Positions 46,325 through 56,388 of a DNA stretch of 64,000 nt are shown here, one piece after another (the stretch's first letter is position 1; every line of letters begins with the position of its first letter). The notes beneath the pieces are model-generated. The model made no database searches, was not told the origin of the DNA, and saw only the letters and a program-made list of their open reading frames with translations. The DNA is from Pseudomonadota bacterium (GTDB taxonomy: Bacteria > Pseudomonadota > Gammaproteobacteria > Burkholderiales > Methylophilaceae), in assembly GCA_029556915.1 (NCBI GenBank), contig JAKQIT010000048.1:166623-230622 (forward strand), written 5' to 3'. Made by a program: the position numbers and the translations under genes.

Positions 46325-47233
46325 ATGGCAACACATTCAAACCACCATTATTTTGTGCCACATGGTGCTATTTACCCATCCATCATATCGGCAGGCATTC
46401 TAAGTTTGGCAACTGGTTTTGTTTTTAGTGTGGCAACAGATAAAAACAAAGATTTGGCCTATTTAACAGCCCCCGGCAAGTGGATGATGATAATTGGGCT
46501 GTTAATTATCGTGGCGATGACTTTCAAATGGATGGGATCGGTAATTACTGAAAGTGTCACTGGTAAATTTCAAAAATGGGAAGACAAATCATTCCGTATT
46601 GGCATGATAGTTTTTATTTGCTCAGAAGTGGCTTTCTTTGCGGCATTTTTTGGCGCATTATTTTATATGCGCGTTTTATCAGTGCCCGAGCTTGCGAGTT
46701 ACTTGCCAGATATTACGCCTTATAAGGATTTTATTGGGACATGGCCATCTATTGGACCTGGGGGTAATGTGTTAGGCACAGAATATGTTCCGCCAGCGAA
46801 CTTTAAACCGATGCACTGGTCAGGCTTACCATTAATCAACACGGTCTTGCTACTTACATCAGGTGCAACTATTACGTGGGCACATTGGGGGTTAATTAAA
46901 AAGAATCGCAAACAACTCATTATTGGCATGGCCTTAACAGTTGCGCTAGGTGTTGCGTTCTTGCTTTGCCAAGCAGCTGAGTATAAAGAGGCATATCATG
47001 AAATGGGTCTAACACTAGGTTCAGGTGCTTATGGAGCAACTTTTTTTATGCTCACGGGTTTTCATGGCTTTCACGTGTTGCTTGGTACAACAATGCTGAT
47101 TGTGATTTTATTGCGCTGTATGAAAGGTCACTTTACACCAGAGAATCACTTTGGCTTCGAAGGCGTGGCTTGGTATTGGCACTTTGTGGATGTGGTGTGG
47201 TTAGGCCTGTTTATATTCGTTTATATGCTATAG
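46325..47233 (+). CDS. coxC: Cytochrome c oxidase subunit III
   Basis: Membrane subunit of 302 residues with seven membrane segments. Typical features are HHYFVPHGAIYPSI, EVAFFAAFFGALFY, TSGATITWAHWGL, FHGFHVLLGT and the ending GFEGVAWYWHFVDVVWLGLFIFVYM. It ends the first half of the oxidase cluster, and a terminator follows. Confidence 0.96.
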   Translation: MATHSNHHYFVPHGAIYPSIISAGILSLATGFVFSVATDKNKDLAYLTAPGKWMMIIGLLIIVAMTFKWMGSVITESVTGKFQKWEDKSFRIGMIVFICSEVAFFAAFFGALFYMRVLSVPELASYLPDITPYKDFIGTWPSIGPGGNVLGTEYVPPANFKPMHWSGLPLINTVLLLTSGATITWAHWGLIKKNRKQLIIGMALTVALGVAFLLCQAAEYKEAYHEMGLTLGSGAYGATFFMLTGFHGFHVLLGTTMLIVILLRCMKGHFTPENHFGFEGVAWYWHFVDVVWLGLFIFVYML

Positions 47234-47265
47234 AAAAGAATTTTATATAAATCCGCAACAGTAAA

Positions 47266-47300
47266 AATAAAGGGCGGTGCATTTGGCATCGCCCTTTTTA
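47266..47300. terminator. Two-way terminator between coxC and the DUF2909 gene
   Basis: AGGGCGGTGC (47271-47280) and GCATCGCCCT (47286-47295), one G-U pair, flanked by A-run on the left and T-run on the right, so it can serve both convergent genes. Confidence 0.9.
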
Positions 47301-47315
47301 TTTGGATTTCATTTT

Positions 47316-47519
47316 TTAGAGCGAATGGCCTATTAAACCAAAGTAACCAGCAATGATTAAAGCCAAAAACAGGGTGATAGAAAGTCCTATGCGCAGCGTT
47401 AAAGCTTTCACTGTGCGGTCATCGTCAACGCCCTTGTTTTTCATCAAGAAGAATAGTGCAGAGAATAAGCTGCCAATGATGATGAATAAAACCAATACAA
47501 TGATAAATTTGATTAACAT
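47316..47519 (-). CDS. Twin transmembrane protein (DUF2909)
   Basis: Protein of 67 residues with two membrane helices (about 3-24 and 43-64) joined by a charged loop NKGVDDDRTVKALTLRIG, the DUF2909 pattern. Such genes are found within oxidase clusters between coxC and surf1 in betaproteobacteria and may assist assembly. The ATG at 47519 was chosen since the longer frame adds a charged extension overlapping surf1. Confidence 0.82.
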   Translation of the reverse strand: MLIKFIIVLVLFIIIGSLFSALFFLMKNKGVDDDRTVKALTLRIGLSITLFLALIIAGYFGLIGHSL

Positions 47520-47561
47520 AATCGTATCCAACTTAAATCGAAATGGCATTATGCGGTGCTT

Positions 47562-48296
47562 ATGATACAAAAGCAATTTGGATTAGCAAGATATACGTTT
47601 AAACCAGGATGGCTAGGTACGCTGATATTGCTGTTATGCGTGCCAATATTTATCAAACTTGGACTCTGGCAATATCATAAAGCAGTATTAAAGCAACAAA
47701 TACAGATGCAACAGCAGTCCACTAAAGAGGTGCTAACAAGTCTGCCCAGCATGTCTGCAGATTTTAGTGCATTGCAATATAAAAATGTGCGCATTAAGGG
47801 TAAATACATCACAGAAAAGCAGATTTTGCTAGATAATCAGGTAGAAGCTAGCCAAGCAGGCTTTCATGTGGTTACGCCATTAAAAATTGATGGAACGAAT
47901 AATTTGGTATTGGTAAACCGAGGATGGATAGCGGGTAGTAAAAATAGGAACGATATTCCCACATTTGAAACACCTTCTAATAATGTTGAAGTTGTAGGCC
48001 AGTTATGGATACCAAGTAAAAAAATTTTCACCCTAGAAAGTGGTGATCAAAAAAATGCAAGCAGTAAAATTTGGCAACACTTGGACATGGCGCGCTACCA
48101 AAAGTCATTACCTAATTTATTACCAGTAATTATTAAATTAGATGAAAAAAGTACGGCGGGTGGATTTGTGCGACATTGGCAGATGCCAGAGAGCAAAATA
48201 GCCAGCCATTTTGGCTATGCCTATCAATGGTTTGGTTTTGCCGTGGCCAGTATATTTATTTATATGTTTGTTAGCTTTAAAAAACGTAACTATTAG
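47562..48296 (+). CDS. SURF1 family oxidase assembly protein
   Basis: Protein of 244 residues with two membrane helices at the ends (about 18-36 and 222-240) and a periplasmic domain with GKYITEKQILLDNQ, GFHVVTPL and VNRGWI, typical of SURF1, a haem a insertion factor. Start ATG 47562; a GTG two codons upstream is possible. Confidence 0.93.
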   Translation: MIQKQFGLARYTFKPGWLGTLILLLCVPIFIKLGLWQYHKAVLKQQIQMQQQSTKEVLTSLPSMSADFSALQYKNVRIKGKYITEKQILLDNQVEASQAGFHVVTPLKIDGTNNLVLVNRGWIAGSKNRNDIPTFETPSNNVEVVGQLWIPSKKIFTLESGDQKNASSKIWQHLDMARYQKSLPNLLPVIIKLDEKSTAGGFVRHWQMPESKIASHFGYAYQWFGFAVASIFIYMFVSFKKRNY

Positions 48297-48313
48297 TCTA
48301 GGCAGAGTTAAGT

Positions 48314-48928
48314 ATGCAAAATGAAGTCGAAAATACTCAGTACTTGGAGCGTCAGCGTAAAGGACGATGGGTGCTTTTAAGTATGCTCATATTTTTTGTA
48401 GCGCCAATTGTCGCAGTGATTGCCATGTATAAATTTGATTGGCGCCCTCAAGGCAGAAGTGTTGGTGAGTTGATTACACCAGCGTATTTGCTACAAATGC
48501 CAAATTTAGTAAAGCGCAGTGACGGTAAGCAGATAGGCGCAGAGCTATGGAAAGATAAGTGGAGTATGGTCTATGTGGCTGAGCAATGTGAGGAAAAATG
48601 CTTAGAAAAACTGCGTAACATGCGCCAAATTCATGTGAGTTTGTATAAAGAAATTCCACGAATGCAAAGAGTGCTGATTACATCACAAACTGATGTGGCT
48701 GAGTTAAAACAAATGCACCCAGAGTTAATTGTGCTTAACCAACCTGTTGAAGTAGTAGAACAATTAAATGCGCAATTTGATGAGACTGGCGTACAAGCCA
48801 GCCATGCAGATAAGCTTTATTTGGTTGATCCGCGTGGCTTTTTAATGATGCGTTATGCTTCAGACACAGATCCTGCGTTGATTCGCAAAGATATCGTGCG
48901 TTTAATGAAGTACTCTTGGGCGGGCTAG
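48314..48928 (+). CDS. SCO-like thioredoxin-fold membrane protein
   Basis: Protein of 204 residues with one N-terminal membrane helix (about 19-41) and a periplasmic thioredoxin-like domain. CEEKC (about 94-98) occupies the position of the CxxxC copper motif of SCO1/SenC, and the C-terminal DKLYLVDPRGFLMMRY resembles the SCO fold end. The usual histidine of SCO proteins is not obvious. Encoded between surf1 and ctaA as in many betaproteobacteria; a role in CuA assembly is inferred. Confidence 0.75.
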   Translation: MQNEVENTQYLERQRKGRWVLLSMLIFFVAPIVAVIAMYKFDWRPQGRSVGELITPAYLLQMPNLVKRSDGKQIGAELWKDKWSMVYVAEQCEEKCLEKLRNMRQIHVSLYKEIPRMQRVLITSQTDVAELKQMHPELIVLNQPVEVVEQLNAQFDETGVQASHADKLYLVDPRGFLMMRYASDTDPALIRKDIVRLMKYSWAG

Positions 48929-48929
48929 A

Positions 48930-49931
48930 ATGGCATATCAATTATTAAAGCGCTTGAGTTTAATAGGCGCAGTGCTTGCCTTATGCGTAGTGGTATTAGG
49001 TGCATATGTGCGCTTATCTGACGCAGGCTTAGGTTGCCCTGATTGGCCTGGCTGCTTTGGCACGCTAACGGTGCCTGAGAGCGAAAGTGCCATTCAGCAA
49101 GCGCAAATTGCATTTCCCGATAAACCTGTTGAAACAGGTAAGGCGTGGAAGGAAATGGCGCATCGCTATTTAGCTGGTGCGTTAGGTTTTGTTGTGCTTG
49201 CAATATTTGTCTTTACTTGGAAAGAAAGAAGAATAGTGAAGATGTCCCCCCACCTGACCACAGGTTTGTTGGGCTTAATCATATTTCAAGCCTTGCTGGG
49301 CATGTGGACCGTAACACTGCTACTGAAACCAGTTATAGTCAGCGCGCATTTGATTGGCGGAATGACGACGTTAGGGATTTTAACTTGGATAGCGCATCGG
49401 TGTTATGGGCAGTTCAACGTCATCTCAATTTCGCCCAGTCTTAAGTTGGCAATTAGGTTGGCTGTGCTTGTTCTGCTCGGCCAAATATTTTTAGGGGGAT
49501 GGACGAGTACAAATTATGCTGCCCTTGCTTGTACGGATTTTCCTACTTGTCATGGCGTTTGGATGCCGGACATGAATTTTAAGGATGCATTTCATTTGGT
49601 GCGAGAGTTAGGACAAAGTGCGGATGGCGGTCAGCTAACGTTAGCATCTTTAACCGCTATTCAATGGACGCATCGTATTGGCGCGCTGATTGTATTTTTA
49701 TATGTTGGCGCTTTAGGGTTAAAGCTGATTAAAATTCCTGAGATGAAAATCTTAAGCATCTTGTTAGTCACCGTCATGTTGACACAAATTGTGGTTGGCA
49801 TAGGTAATTTAGTGATGCATCTACCTTTGTTATTGGCGGTTGCGCACAACCTAGGTGCGGCGCTACTAGTAGTCATCATAGTGGTAATCAATAGTAAAAT
49901 TACACCAAAAACTTATCGTCAATCAAAATGA
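48930..49931 (+). CDS. ctaA: Haem A synthase CtaA (COX15)
   Basis: Oxidises haem O to haem A for the aa3 oxidase. The 333-residue protein has eight membrane segments, the N-terminal motif GAYVRLSDAGLGCPDWPGCFG with two cysteines, and histidine-containing helices (MAHRYLAG, IVSAHLIGG, WTHRIGAL, VAHNLGAA). It starts 1 bp after the SCO-like gene and precedes ctaB. Confidence 0.95.
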   Translation: MAYQLLKRLSLIGAVLALCVVVLGAYVRLSDAGLGCPDWPGCFGTLTVPESESAIQQAQIAFPDKPVETGKAWKEMAHRYLAGALGFVVLAIFVFTWKERRIVKMSPHLTTGLLGLIIFQALLGMWTVTLLLKPVIVSAHLIGGMTTLGILTWIAHRCYGQFNVISISPSLKLAIRLAVLVLLGQIFLGGWTSTNYAALACTDFPTCHGVWMPDMNFKDAFHLVRELGQSADGGQLTLASLTAIQWTHRIGALIVFLYVGALGLKLIKIPEMKILSILLVTVMLTQIVVGIGNLVMHLPLLLAVAHNLGAALLVVIIVVINSKITPKTYRQSK

Positions 49932-49937
49932 GAGTAC

Positions 49938-50840
49938 ATGATGAGCGCTACAACCATGCAGGCAGCTAAGAAGTTACCTATAAGTATGAAGAACTTTTTT
50001 TCACTCTGTAAGCCACGCGTCACATCGCTGATTGTGTTTACTGCTGTGATAGGCATGTTTTTGGCGACACCCGGCATGGTGCCTTGGTCGCTTTTAATTG
50101 CTACGACGATAGGTATTGCTTTCACTTCAGGAGCAGCGGCCGCATTTAATTGCTTGATTGAGCATAAAATTGATGCCGTGATGGCGCGTACCCGCGCGCG
50201 CGCATTGCCAACAGGGCAAGTTTCATCAAGTGAAACCTCCATATTTGCAACTTTACTTGGTAGCGCAGGGCTGGCAATTTTGTATTTCTTTGTGAATCCG
50301 CTCACGATGTGGCTCACGCTCGCCACTTTTGTGGGATATGCAGTGATTTATACGATTTTTCTAAAGCCTGCAACGCCAATGAATATTGTGATTGGCGGTG
50401 CATCGGGGGCTATGCCACCCATTTTAGGTTGGGCTGCGGTAACAAATACCATTTCTCCGGAATCACTGATTATGTTCTTAATCATCTTCACTTGGACGCC
50501 ACCGCATTTTTGGGCGCTCGCTTTATATAGACGTGAAGAGTATGCAAAAGTAGGCATGCCAATGTTGCCAGTAACGCACGGCGAAGCGTTTACCCTACTA
50601 CATATTTTGCTGTACACCATTATTTTGGTGGCGGTTTCACTCATGCCATATGGATTAGGCATGAGCGGGTTAATTTATTTAGGTGCAGTCGTGGTTCTAG
50701 ATGCCATATTTATGGCTTATGTAATCGGGCTATATAAACAGTATTCTGATGCGCTAGCCAAACGTACTTTTAGATATTCAATTATCTACTTAACCTTGCT
50801 TTTTGCTGCGCTGTTGATAGACCATTATTGGAAAATATAA
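49938..50840 (+). CDS. ctaB: Haem O synthase CtaB (CyoE)
   Basis: UbiA-type prenyltransferase that adds a farnesyl group to haem B. Nine membrane segments in 300 residues; the aspartate-rich signature [21 protein letters not shown] lies near 70-90 and the family motif [13 protein letters not shown] near 190. It starts 6 bp after ctaA and closes the assembly block. Confidence 0.96.
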   Translation: MMSATTMQAAKKLPISMKNFFSLCKPRVTSLIVFTAVIGMFLATPGMVPWSLLIATTIGIAFTSGAAAAFNCLIEHKIDAVMARTRARALPTGQVSSSETSIFATLLGSAGLAILYFFVNPLTMWLTLATFVGYAVIYTIFLKPATPMNIVIGGASGAMPPILGWAAVTNTISPESLIMFLIIFTWTPPHFWALALYRREEYAKVGMPMLPVTHGEAFTLLHILLYTIILVAVSLMPYGLGMSGLIYLGAVVVLDAIFMAYVIGLYKQYSDALAKRTFRYSIIYLTLLFAALLIDHYWKI

Positions 50841-50917
50841 ATGGCGCAATGTGGCTTACTTTTGCTGTAATAAAACACCAAAAACACACACAATCTAGCC
50901 CCGAGCAAAAACTAATG

Positions 50918-50950
50918 CCCTGCAAGCCAGTATCTATGCGGCTTCCAGAG
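50918..50950. repeat. Dispersed hairpin repeat, copy 9 (loop inverted)
   Basis: Arms CCCTGCAAGCC / GGCTTCCAGAG, loop agtatctatgc. CCCCGAG is on the left (50899-50905) and GAAGATG on the right (50961-50967), as in copy 2, but the loop reads the other way. It lies in the 458-bp gap between ctaB and ccoN, which otherwise holds the FNR-controlled ccoN promoter and AT-rich sequence without a gene. Confidence 0.9.
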
Positions 50951-51198
50951 GTGTGCCGTTGAAGATGCTTAATAATTTGCTAATTTTTAGCATCTAATTT
51001 TCTTTCAAAAAATCTACTTTTTTATAATATAATCGCGAGCTTTTCTGATGTGAACATTATATAATTACGTATAGTGTTTTAGTCAAAGTTGGCTGCTGGT
51101 CATTTTGTAAAGTTTAATCGCCAGCATGCAAAATATCGTAGTTAAAGTTAGTTCGTATTGGGATATATTTTTCACAGCGTCATTCTATTGCTTGAACC

Positions 51199-51240
51199 TT
51201 GACATAAATCAAGATGGCGTAAAGCCGCATGCGACAGAAT
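51199..51240 (+). promoter_or_regulatory. FNR-dependent promoter of ccoN
   Basis: FNR box TTGAC-ataa-ATCAA (51199-51212, one mismatch), with a -10-like CAGAAT at 51235-51240. The spacing puts the box about 41.5 bp before the start of transcription (near 51247), the class II arrangement for oxygen-limited activation. Confidence 0.8.
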
Positions 51241-51298
51241 GTCACATGGTAACATCAGCTTGGGTTGGATAAAATTTAGTAAGTTTAAGGGGAGTAAA

Positions 51299-52735
51299 AT
51301 GCAGGTAGCTCATTCGCAATCAAACACCTACCACGATGGCGTGGTTAGGCAATTTTCAATCATGGCCGTAGTTTGGGGTGTGGTCGGCATGTTGGTAGGC
51401 GTGATTATCGCCTCACAACTTGTTTGGCCAGAGCTCAATTTTGGCCTGCCGTGGACAAGTTTTGGTCGCTTACGTCCATTGCATACCAATGCAGTGATTT
51501 TCGCTTTTGGGGGCTGTGCTTTATTTGCAACCTCATATTTTGTTGTACAACGTACCAGTCAAACCAGCTTGTTTATGCCTAAACTTGCCTCGTTTACCTT
51601 TTGGGGTTGGCAATTAGTCATTGTGGCTGCGGCGGTTTCTTTACCTTTGGGTTTTACGCAAGGTAAAGAGTATGCTGAGTTAGAATGGCCGATTGACTTG
51701 CTGATTGCAGTGGTTTGGGTGTCTTATGCAATCGTGTTTTTTGGCACAATCGCAAAACGTAAAGTGAAGCATATTTACGTGGCCAACTGGTTCTTTGGGG
51801 CATTTATCTTAACGGTGGCTTTGTTGCACATCGTTAACAGTGCGGCAATGCCAGCTAGCTTCTGGAAATCATACTCAGCTTATGCTGGTGTGCAAGATGC
51901 GATGGTGCAATGGTGGTATGGTCACAATGCGGTGGGTTTCTTCTTAACAGCTGGTTTCTTGGGCATGATGTATTACTTCGTTCCTAAACAAGCCGAGCGC
52001 CCAGTGTATTCTTACAGCTTGTCTATCGTGCACTTCTGGGCATTGATTTTTACTTATATGTGGGCGGGTCCTCACCACTTGCATTACACCGCTTTGCCAG
52101 ATTGGACGCAATCTTTAGGTATGGTGTTCTCATTGGTTTTATTAGCACCAAGCTGGGGCGGCATGATTAACGGTATGATGACCATGTCTGGTGCTTGGCA
52201 TAAATTACGCACTGACCCAGTGTTGCGTTTCTTAATCGTTTCACTGTCATTCTACGGCATGAGTACGTTCGAAGGCCCAATGATGGCGATTAAAACAGTT
52301 AACTCACTTTCACACTATACCGATTGGACTGTTGGTCACGTGCACTCAGGTGCGTTGGGCTGGGTTGGTTTAGTTTCAATGGGTGCGTTGTACTACATGA
52401 TTCCACGTTTATTCGGTCAAAAACAAATGTACAGCGTGAAAGCGATTGAGTGGCATTTCTGGTTGGCGACAGTAGGTATTGTGTTGTATATCGCCGCTTT
52501 GTGGATTTCTGGTGTGATGGAAGGGCTAATGTGGCGTGCAATTAGTGATGATGGCACATTAACATTTACCTTTATTCAATCCGTTGAGGCCAAAACACCT
52601 TACTATATGATTCGTGTATTGGGTGGCTTGCTGTACTTAAGTGGCATGGTCATTATGCTATGGAATACCCTTAAAACAGCAAGTAACGGTAAAGCTGCTG
52701 TAGCAGTGATTCCAGCAGTTCATGCACATGCATAA
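51299..52735 (+). CDS. ccoN: cbb3-type cytochrome oxidase subunit I
   Basis: Catalytic subunit of the high-affinity cbb3 oxidase, 478 residues and twelve membrane segments. It has the haem/CuB ligands in [38 protein letters not shown] and [11 protein letters not shown]. The ATG at 51299 follows AAGGGGAG, an excellent ribosome binding site, so the upstream in-frame ATG is rejected. Confidence 0.97.
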   Translation: MQVAHSQSNTYHDGVVRQFSIMAVVWGVVGMLVGVIIASQLVWPELNFGLPWTSFGRLRPLHTNAVIFAFGGCALFATSYFVVQRTSQTSLFMPKLASFTFWGWQLVIVAAAVSLPLGFTQGKEYAELEWPIDLLIAVVWVSYAIVFFGTIAKRKVKHIYVANWFFGAFILTVALLHIVNSAAMPASFWKSYSAYAGVQDAMVQWWYGHNAVGFFLTAGFLGMMYYFVPKQAERPVYSYSLSIVHFWALIFTYMWAGPHHLHYTALPDWTQSLGMVFSLVLLAPSWGGMINGMMTMSGAWHKLRTDPVLRFLIVSLSFYGMSTFEGPMMAIKTVNSLSHYTDWTVGHVHSGALGWVGLVSMGALYYMIPRLFGQKQMYSVKAIEWHFWLATVGIVLYIAALWISGVMEGLMWRAISDDGTLTFTFIQSVEAKTPYYMIRVLGGLLYLSGMVIMLWNTLKTASNGKAAVAVIPAVHAHA

Positions 52736-52740
52736 GGATA

Positions 52741-53379
52741 ATGAAAATGTCTAATTCAAATAACAGTAAAAACAGCGGGTTCAGTCACGAAAAAGTTGAA
52801 ACAAATAGCTTTTTGATGATTGTGCTTATTCTAATTACCGTGGCATTTGGTGGTTTGGTAGAAATAGTGCCACTTTTCTTCCAAAAAACAACTACCGAGC
52901 CGATTAAAGGGTTAATGCCATACACTGCATTGCAGTTGGCTGGTCGAGATGTTTACACACGTGAGGGATGCTATAACTGTCACTCACAAATGATACGTCC
53001 ATTCCGTGCTGAAACGCTACGCTATGGTCATTACTCTGTGGCGGGTGAGTCTGTATATGATCACCCATTCCAATGGGGTAGTAAACGTACGGGCCCAGAT
53101 TTGGCACGTGTAGGCGGTCGTTACAATGATGATTGGCATCGTACGCACTTAATCAATCCACGTGACTTGGTGCCCGCTTCAATTATGCCAGCTTATCCTT
53201 GGCTAGAAACCGCAGAAGTTGATGGGGCATCTTTACCATCACATATGAAAGCTTTGCGGACAGTTGGCGTTCCATATACAGATGAAGATATTGCTGGGGC
53301 TACCGAAGCGGTTAAAGGTAAAACCGAAATGGACGCAATAATTGCATACTTGCAAGTGTTGGGTATACATCTCAAATAA
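52741..53379 (+). CDS. ccoO: cbb3-type cytochrome oxidase subunit II
   Basis: Membrane-anchored monohaem cytochrome c, 212 residues. One N-terminal helix (about 25-47) and the haem site [23 protein letters not shown] near 78-100. Motifs [12 protein letters not shown] and SIMPAYPWL are canonical. An ATG at 52747 is an alternative start two codons in. Confidence 0.97.
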   Translation: MKMSNSNNSKNSGFSHEKVETNSFLMIVLILITVAFGGLVEIVPLFFQKTTTEPIKGLMPYTALQLAGRDVYTREGCYNCHSQMIRPFRAETLRYGHYSVAGESVYDHPFQWGSKRTGPDLARVGGRYNDDWHRTHLINPRDLVPASIMPAYPWLETAEVDGASLPSHMKALRTVGVPYTDEDIAGATEAVKGKTEMDAIIAYLQVLGIHLK

Positions 53380-53392
53380 CGGGAGATTAGTC

Positions 53393-53530
53393 ATGGATAT
53401 CAATACACTTCGTACTATCGTTACTATCACAGGCCTAGTTATGTTCGTGGCACTGATGATTTGGGCGTGGCGCAATCGGAAATCTAAAGACTTTAATGAG
53501 GCAGCTGAACTGCCCTTTAAAGAAGATTAA
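53393..53530 (+). CDS. ccoQ: cbb3-type oxidase subunit CcoQ
   Basis: Small membrane subunit of 45 residues: one helix (RTIVTITGLVMFVALMIWAW) and a polar tail RNRKSKDFNEAAELPF. It stabilises the oxidase in other bacteria. GGGAG lies before the ATG at 53393; the longer frame runs into ccoO and is not used. Confidence 0.92.
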   Translation: MDINTLRTIVTITGLVMFVALMIWAWRNRKSKDFNEAAELPFKED

Positions 53531-53625
53531 GCTGGATGCATTTGATGTAATGGTAAGTTGATACGTAATTCTAATGCAATGAATATCGTGTCAATTTACC
53601 TTACAAAAAACTAAAGGAAAATAAA

Positions 53626-54528
53626 ATGAGTGACTTTACAAGTAGTTTTTGGCCGATGTTTATTACTGTCATAGCGGTAGGTGGCATTTTAGGTTGTGGC
53701 TTGTTACTATGGCTCACGAGTACAATCAAAGTTGAGAGCTCAGATGGTGACAACACAAGCGGACACGTCTGGGATGAGAATATACGGGAAATGAATAATC
53801 CACTGCCGCGTTGGTGGGTGGGTATGTTTATTATTACAATCGTTTTTGCTCTTGCATATTTGTTTTTATATCCTGGTGCAGGCAGTTTTGCAGGCAAGTT
53901 TGGGTGGACTTCTGCGAATCAGTACGATGATGAGGTTGCGACAGCGAATAAAGCATTAGAACCACTCTATGCAAAATATGCTGCCATGACAACTGAAGAG
54001 TTGGCCAAAAATGCGGATGCCAAAATTATTGGTGAGCGCCTATTTTTGAATAACTGTGCGCAATGCCATGGTTCAGATGCAAAAGGCAACCTAGGTTTTC
54101 CAAATTTAACTGACAGCGACTGGTTACACGGTGGCAGCCCAGAAAAAATCCAAGAAACGATTGTGAATGGACGCGTGGGCATGATGCCGCCAATCGCAGC
54201 TGCGGTGGGTACAGCGGATGATGTTAAAAATGTAGCAAATTATGTGTTGAGTTTATCTGGAAGCATGCATGATGCTGGCAGAGTTGCCGCAGGAAAAGAG
54301 AAGTTTGCAGTTTGTGCTGCATGTCATGGCGCTGAAGGTAAAGGTAACCCAGATGTAGGCGCGCCAAATTTAACCGACAATATTTGGTTACATGGTGCAG
54401 GCGAAGCGGCCATTATCAAACGTGTTAATGAAGGTAAGGTTAACCAAATGCCTGCTTGGGGTAGCAAATTTACTCCAGAGCAAATCAAAGTGTTAACAGC
54501 ATACGTTTGGGGTTTCTCTAATAAGTAA
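53626..54528 (+). CDS. ccoP: cbb3-type oxidase diheme subunit CcoP
   Basis: Membrane-anchored diheme cytochrome c of 300 residues. Two N-terminal membrane helices (about 8-28 and 62-84), with HVWDENIREMNNPLPRWWVGMF between them, are followed by two cytochrome c domains with haem sites CAQCHG (about 144) and CAACHG (about 227). It passes electrons from soluble cytochromes to CcoO. Confidence 0.97.
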   Translation: MSDFTSSFWPMFITVIAVGGILGCGLLLWLTSTIKVESSDGDNTSGHVWDENIREMNNPLPRWWVGMFIITIVFALAYLFLYPGAGSFAGKFGWTSANQYDDEVATANKALEPLYAKYAAMTTEELAKNADAKIIGERLFLNNCAQCHGSDAKGNLGFPNLTDSDWLHGGSPEKIQETIVNGRVGMMPPIAAAVGTADDVKNVANYVLSLSGSMHDAGRVAAGKEKFAVCAACHGAEGKGNPDVGAPNLTDNIWLHGAGEAAIIKRVNEGKVNQMPAWGSKFTPEQIKVLTAYVWGFSNK

Positions 54529-54567
54529 GTTATTTTTAGTGGTTTATTTGGTTGGCTAAGGTAAAAA

Positions 54568-56043
54568 ATGAGTGAAAAACCCGTTGATAAAACGGCAGTA
54601 AAAGTATCAGAAAAAGCGATACCTTTAGAAGATGTAAAGGTATCGCTCTATAAGGCGCAAGCCAAGATATATCCAAAAAACGTTACAGGGATTTTCACAA
54701 GTTGGCGTTGGGTAATGGTGTGGGTTACCCAAATATTTTTTTATGGCGTCCCGTGGTTAGATTGGGGTGGGCGTCAAGCATTACTGTTTGATTTAGAAGG
54801 CAAACGATTCTATATATTTAATCTTGTTTTCTATCCACAAGATCTTATATACCTCACTTTAATACTTATTATCTCAGCTTTAGCGCTGTTTCTGTTTACA
54901 GCCGTAGCAGGACGTTTGTGGTGCGGGTTTACTTGTCCTCAAACTGTTTATACAGAGATTTTTCTTTGGATAGAGGCCAAAATTGAAGGTGACCGTCCAG
55001 CGCGCATGAAGCTAGATGCGTCGCCAATGTCTGCCAAAAAGCTTTTTATTAAATTTAAAAAACATTTAATTTGGATAATATTTTCTTTATTCACTGGGTT
55101 TACATTTGTTGGGTATTTCTCTCCAATACGTGAATTAGCAGGGAGTTACTTAAGCTTTAATCTAGGTCCTTGGGAAACCTTTTGGGTGTTTTTTTATGGC
55201 TTTGCTACTTATGGCAATGCTGGTTTTATGCGTGAACAAGTATGCAAATACATGTGTCCCTATGCGCGTTTTCAAAGTGCCATGTTTGATGATGATACGC
55301 TCATTGTCACTTATGATACGTTACGTGGCGAACCACGTGGTGGACGTTCACGCAAGGCGACGCAAGAAGAACATAAATTAGGAGCATGCGTAGAATGTAG
55401 TCTTTGCGTTCAGGTCTGTCCAACAGGTATAGACATACGTAATGGTTTGCAATATGAGTGTATCCAGTGCGGCGCATGTGCGGATGTTTGTGATACCGTA
55501 ATGGATAAAATGGGTTATGAAAAAGGATTGATTAAATTTTCTACCCAAAATGCGCTCGCCAATCGTTGGACGCAAAGTCAAGTAATGCAACATATTAAGC
55601 GTCCTCGTGTACTGATATACACGGCGATTCTTGGTGCTTTGGTCATAGGGTTACTCGCAAGCTTGTGGATACGAACACCATTTAGGGTAAACGTGGTACG
55701 CGATGGTGTGATGGGACGTATGACCAATGATGGTAAGATAGAAAACGTGTATCGCTTACAAATCATGAACGGTACTGAATTGACGCAGCACTATCAGCTT
55801 AAAGTCAATGGCCTAAAAGATGTGGAGATTGAGGCAGAAGCTGCTGAAGAGCAATCAGGTAGTGATACACACATGAAGTCTATTGAAGTAAAACCAACAG
55901 AATCACGTTGGGTAATTGTTGATTTAAAAGTCCCAGATGGGTCATTAAAATCGGGCTCGCATAAAATTGAGTTTGAAGTGTTTTCACAAGAAGACAAAGA
56001 TACCGTACAAGAAAAATCAGTATTTTTGGTGCCAAGGAACTAG
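54568..56043 (+). CDS. ccoG: cbb3 oxidase accessory protein CcoG
   Basis: Polytopic ferredoxin-like protein (FixG/RdxA) of 491 residues that acts as a copper reductase for oxidase assembly. Five membrane segments are expected; the cysteine pair WCGFTCPQT and MREQVCKYMCPYARFQ lie in the first half and two 4Fe-4S motifs, CVECSLCVQVCP and CIQCGACADVC, near 275-315. A C-terminal immunoglobulin-like domain follows. Confidence 0.96.
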   Translation: MSEKPVDKTAVKVSEKAIPLEDVKVSLYKAQAKIYPKNVTGIFTSWRWVMVWVTQIFFYGVPWLDWGGRQALLFDLEGKRFYIFNLVFYPQDLIYLTLILIISALALFLFTAVAGRLWCGFTCPQTVYTEIFLWIEAKIEGDRPARMKLDASPMSAKKLFIKFKKHLIWIIFSLFTGFTFVGYFSPIRELAGSYLSFNLGPWETFWVFFYGFATYGNAGFMREQVCKYMCPYARFQSAMFDDDTLIVTYDTLRGEPRGGRSRKATQEEHKLGACVECSLCVQVCPTGIDIRNGLQYECIQCGACADVCDTVMDKMGYEKGLIKFSTQNALANRWTQSQVMQHIKRPRVLIYTAILGALVIGLLASLWIRTPFRVNVVRDGVMGRMTNDGKIENVYRLQIMNGTELTQHYQLKVNGLKDVEIEAEAAEEQSGSDTHMKSIEVKPTESRWVIVDLKVPDGSLKSGSHKIEFEVFSQEDKDTVQEKSVFLVPRN

Positions 56044-56083
56044 TTAATGCAGTTTGGCTAAACAGCCTTTATTAGGACAGAAT

Positions 56084-56362
56084 ATGAGCTCAACAGAATT
56101 AAAAGCAAAGGTAACTGACACCAAGCCATGGTGGAAATACGGTTATGTATGGTTTTTAATTTCTGGACCATTGTTAGTAATTATTGCTGGCGTTATTACG
56201 ATTTATCTAGCCGTTAGCCGACCAGACCCAGTAGTGGATGAAAATTACTACCAGCACGGCATTGAAATTAATAAAACGTTAGATGCTGAAAGAGATTCAA
56301 TGGCACCTGCAGGCCAAGCGCGTAATCACGCTGCAACTGGCATTAAGCCGCAGCAAAAATAA
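56084..56362 (+). CDS. ccoH: cbb3 oxidase assembly protein CcoH
   Basis: FixH-family membrane protein of 92 residues with one helix (YGYVWFLISGPLLVIIAGVITIYLAV) and the hallmark DPVVDENYYQHGIEINKTLD. AGGAC lies before the ATG at 56084, so the TTG-led longer frame is not used. It is convergent to fnr with a 26-bp gap. Confidence 0.9.
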   Translation: MSSTELKAKVTDTKPWWKYGYVWFLISGPLLVIIAGVITIYLAVSRPDPVVDENYYQHGIEINKTLDAERDSMAPAGQARNHAATGIKPQQK

Positions 56363-56388
56363 TGCTGCTGTGGCGCAAGCCGCAAAGT

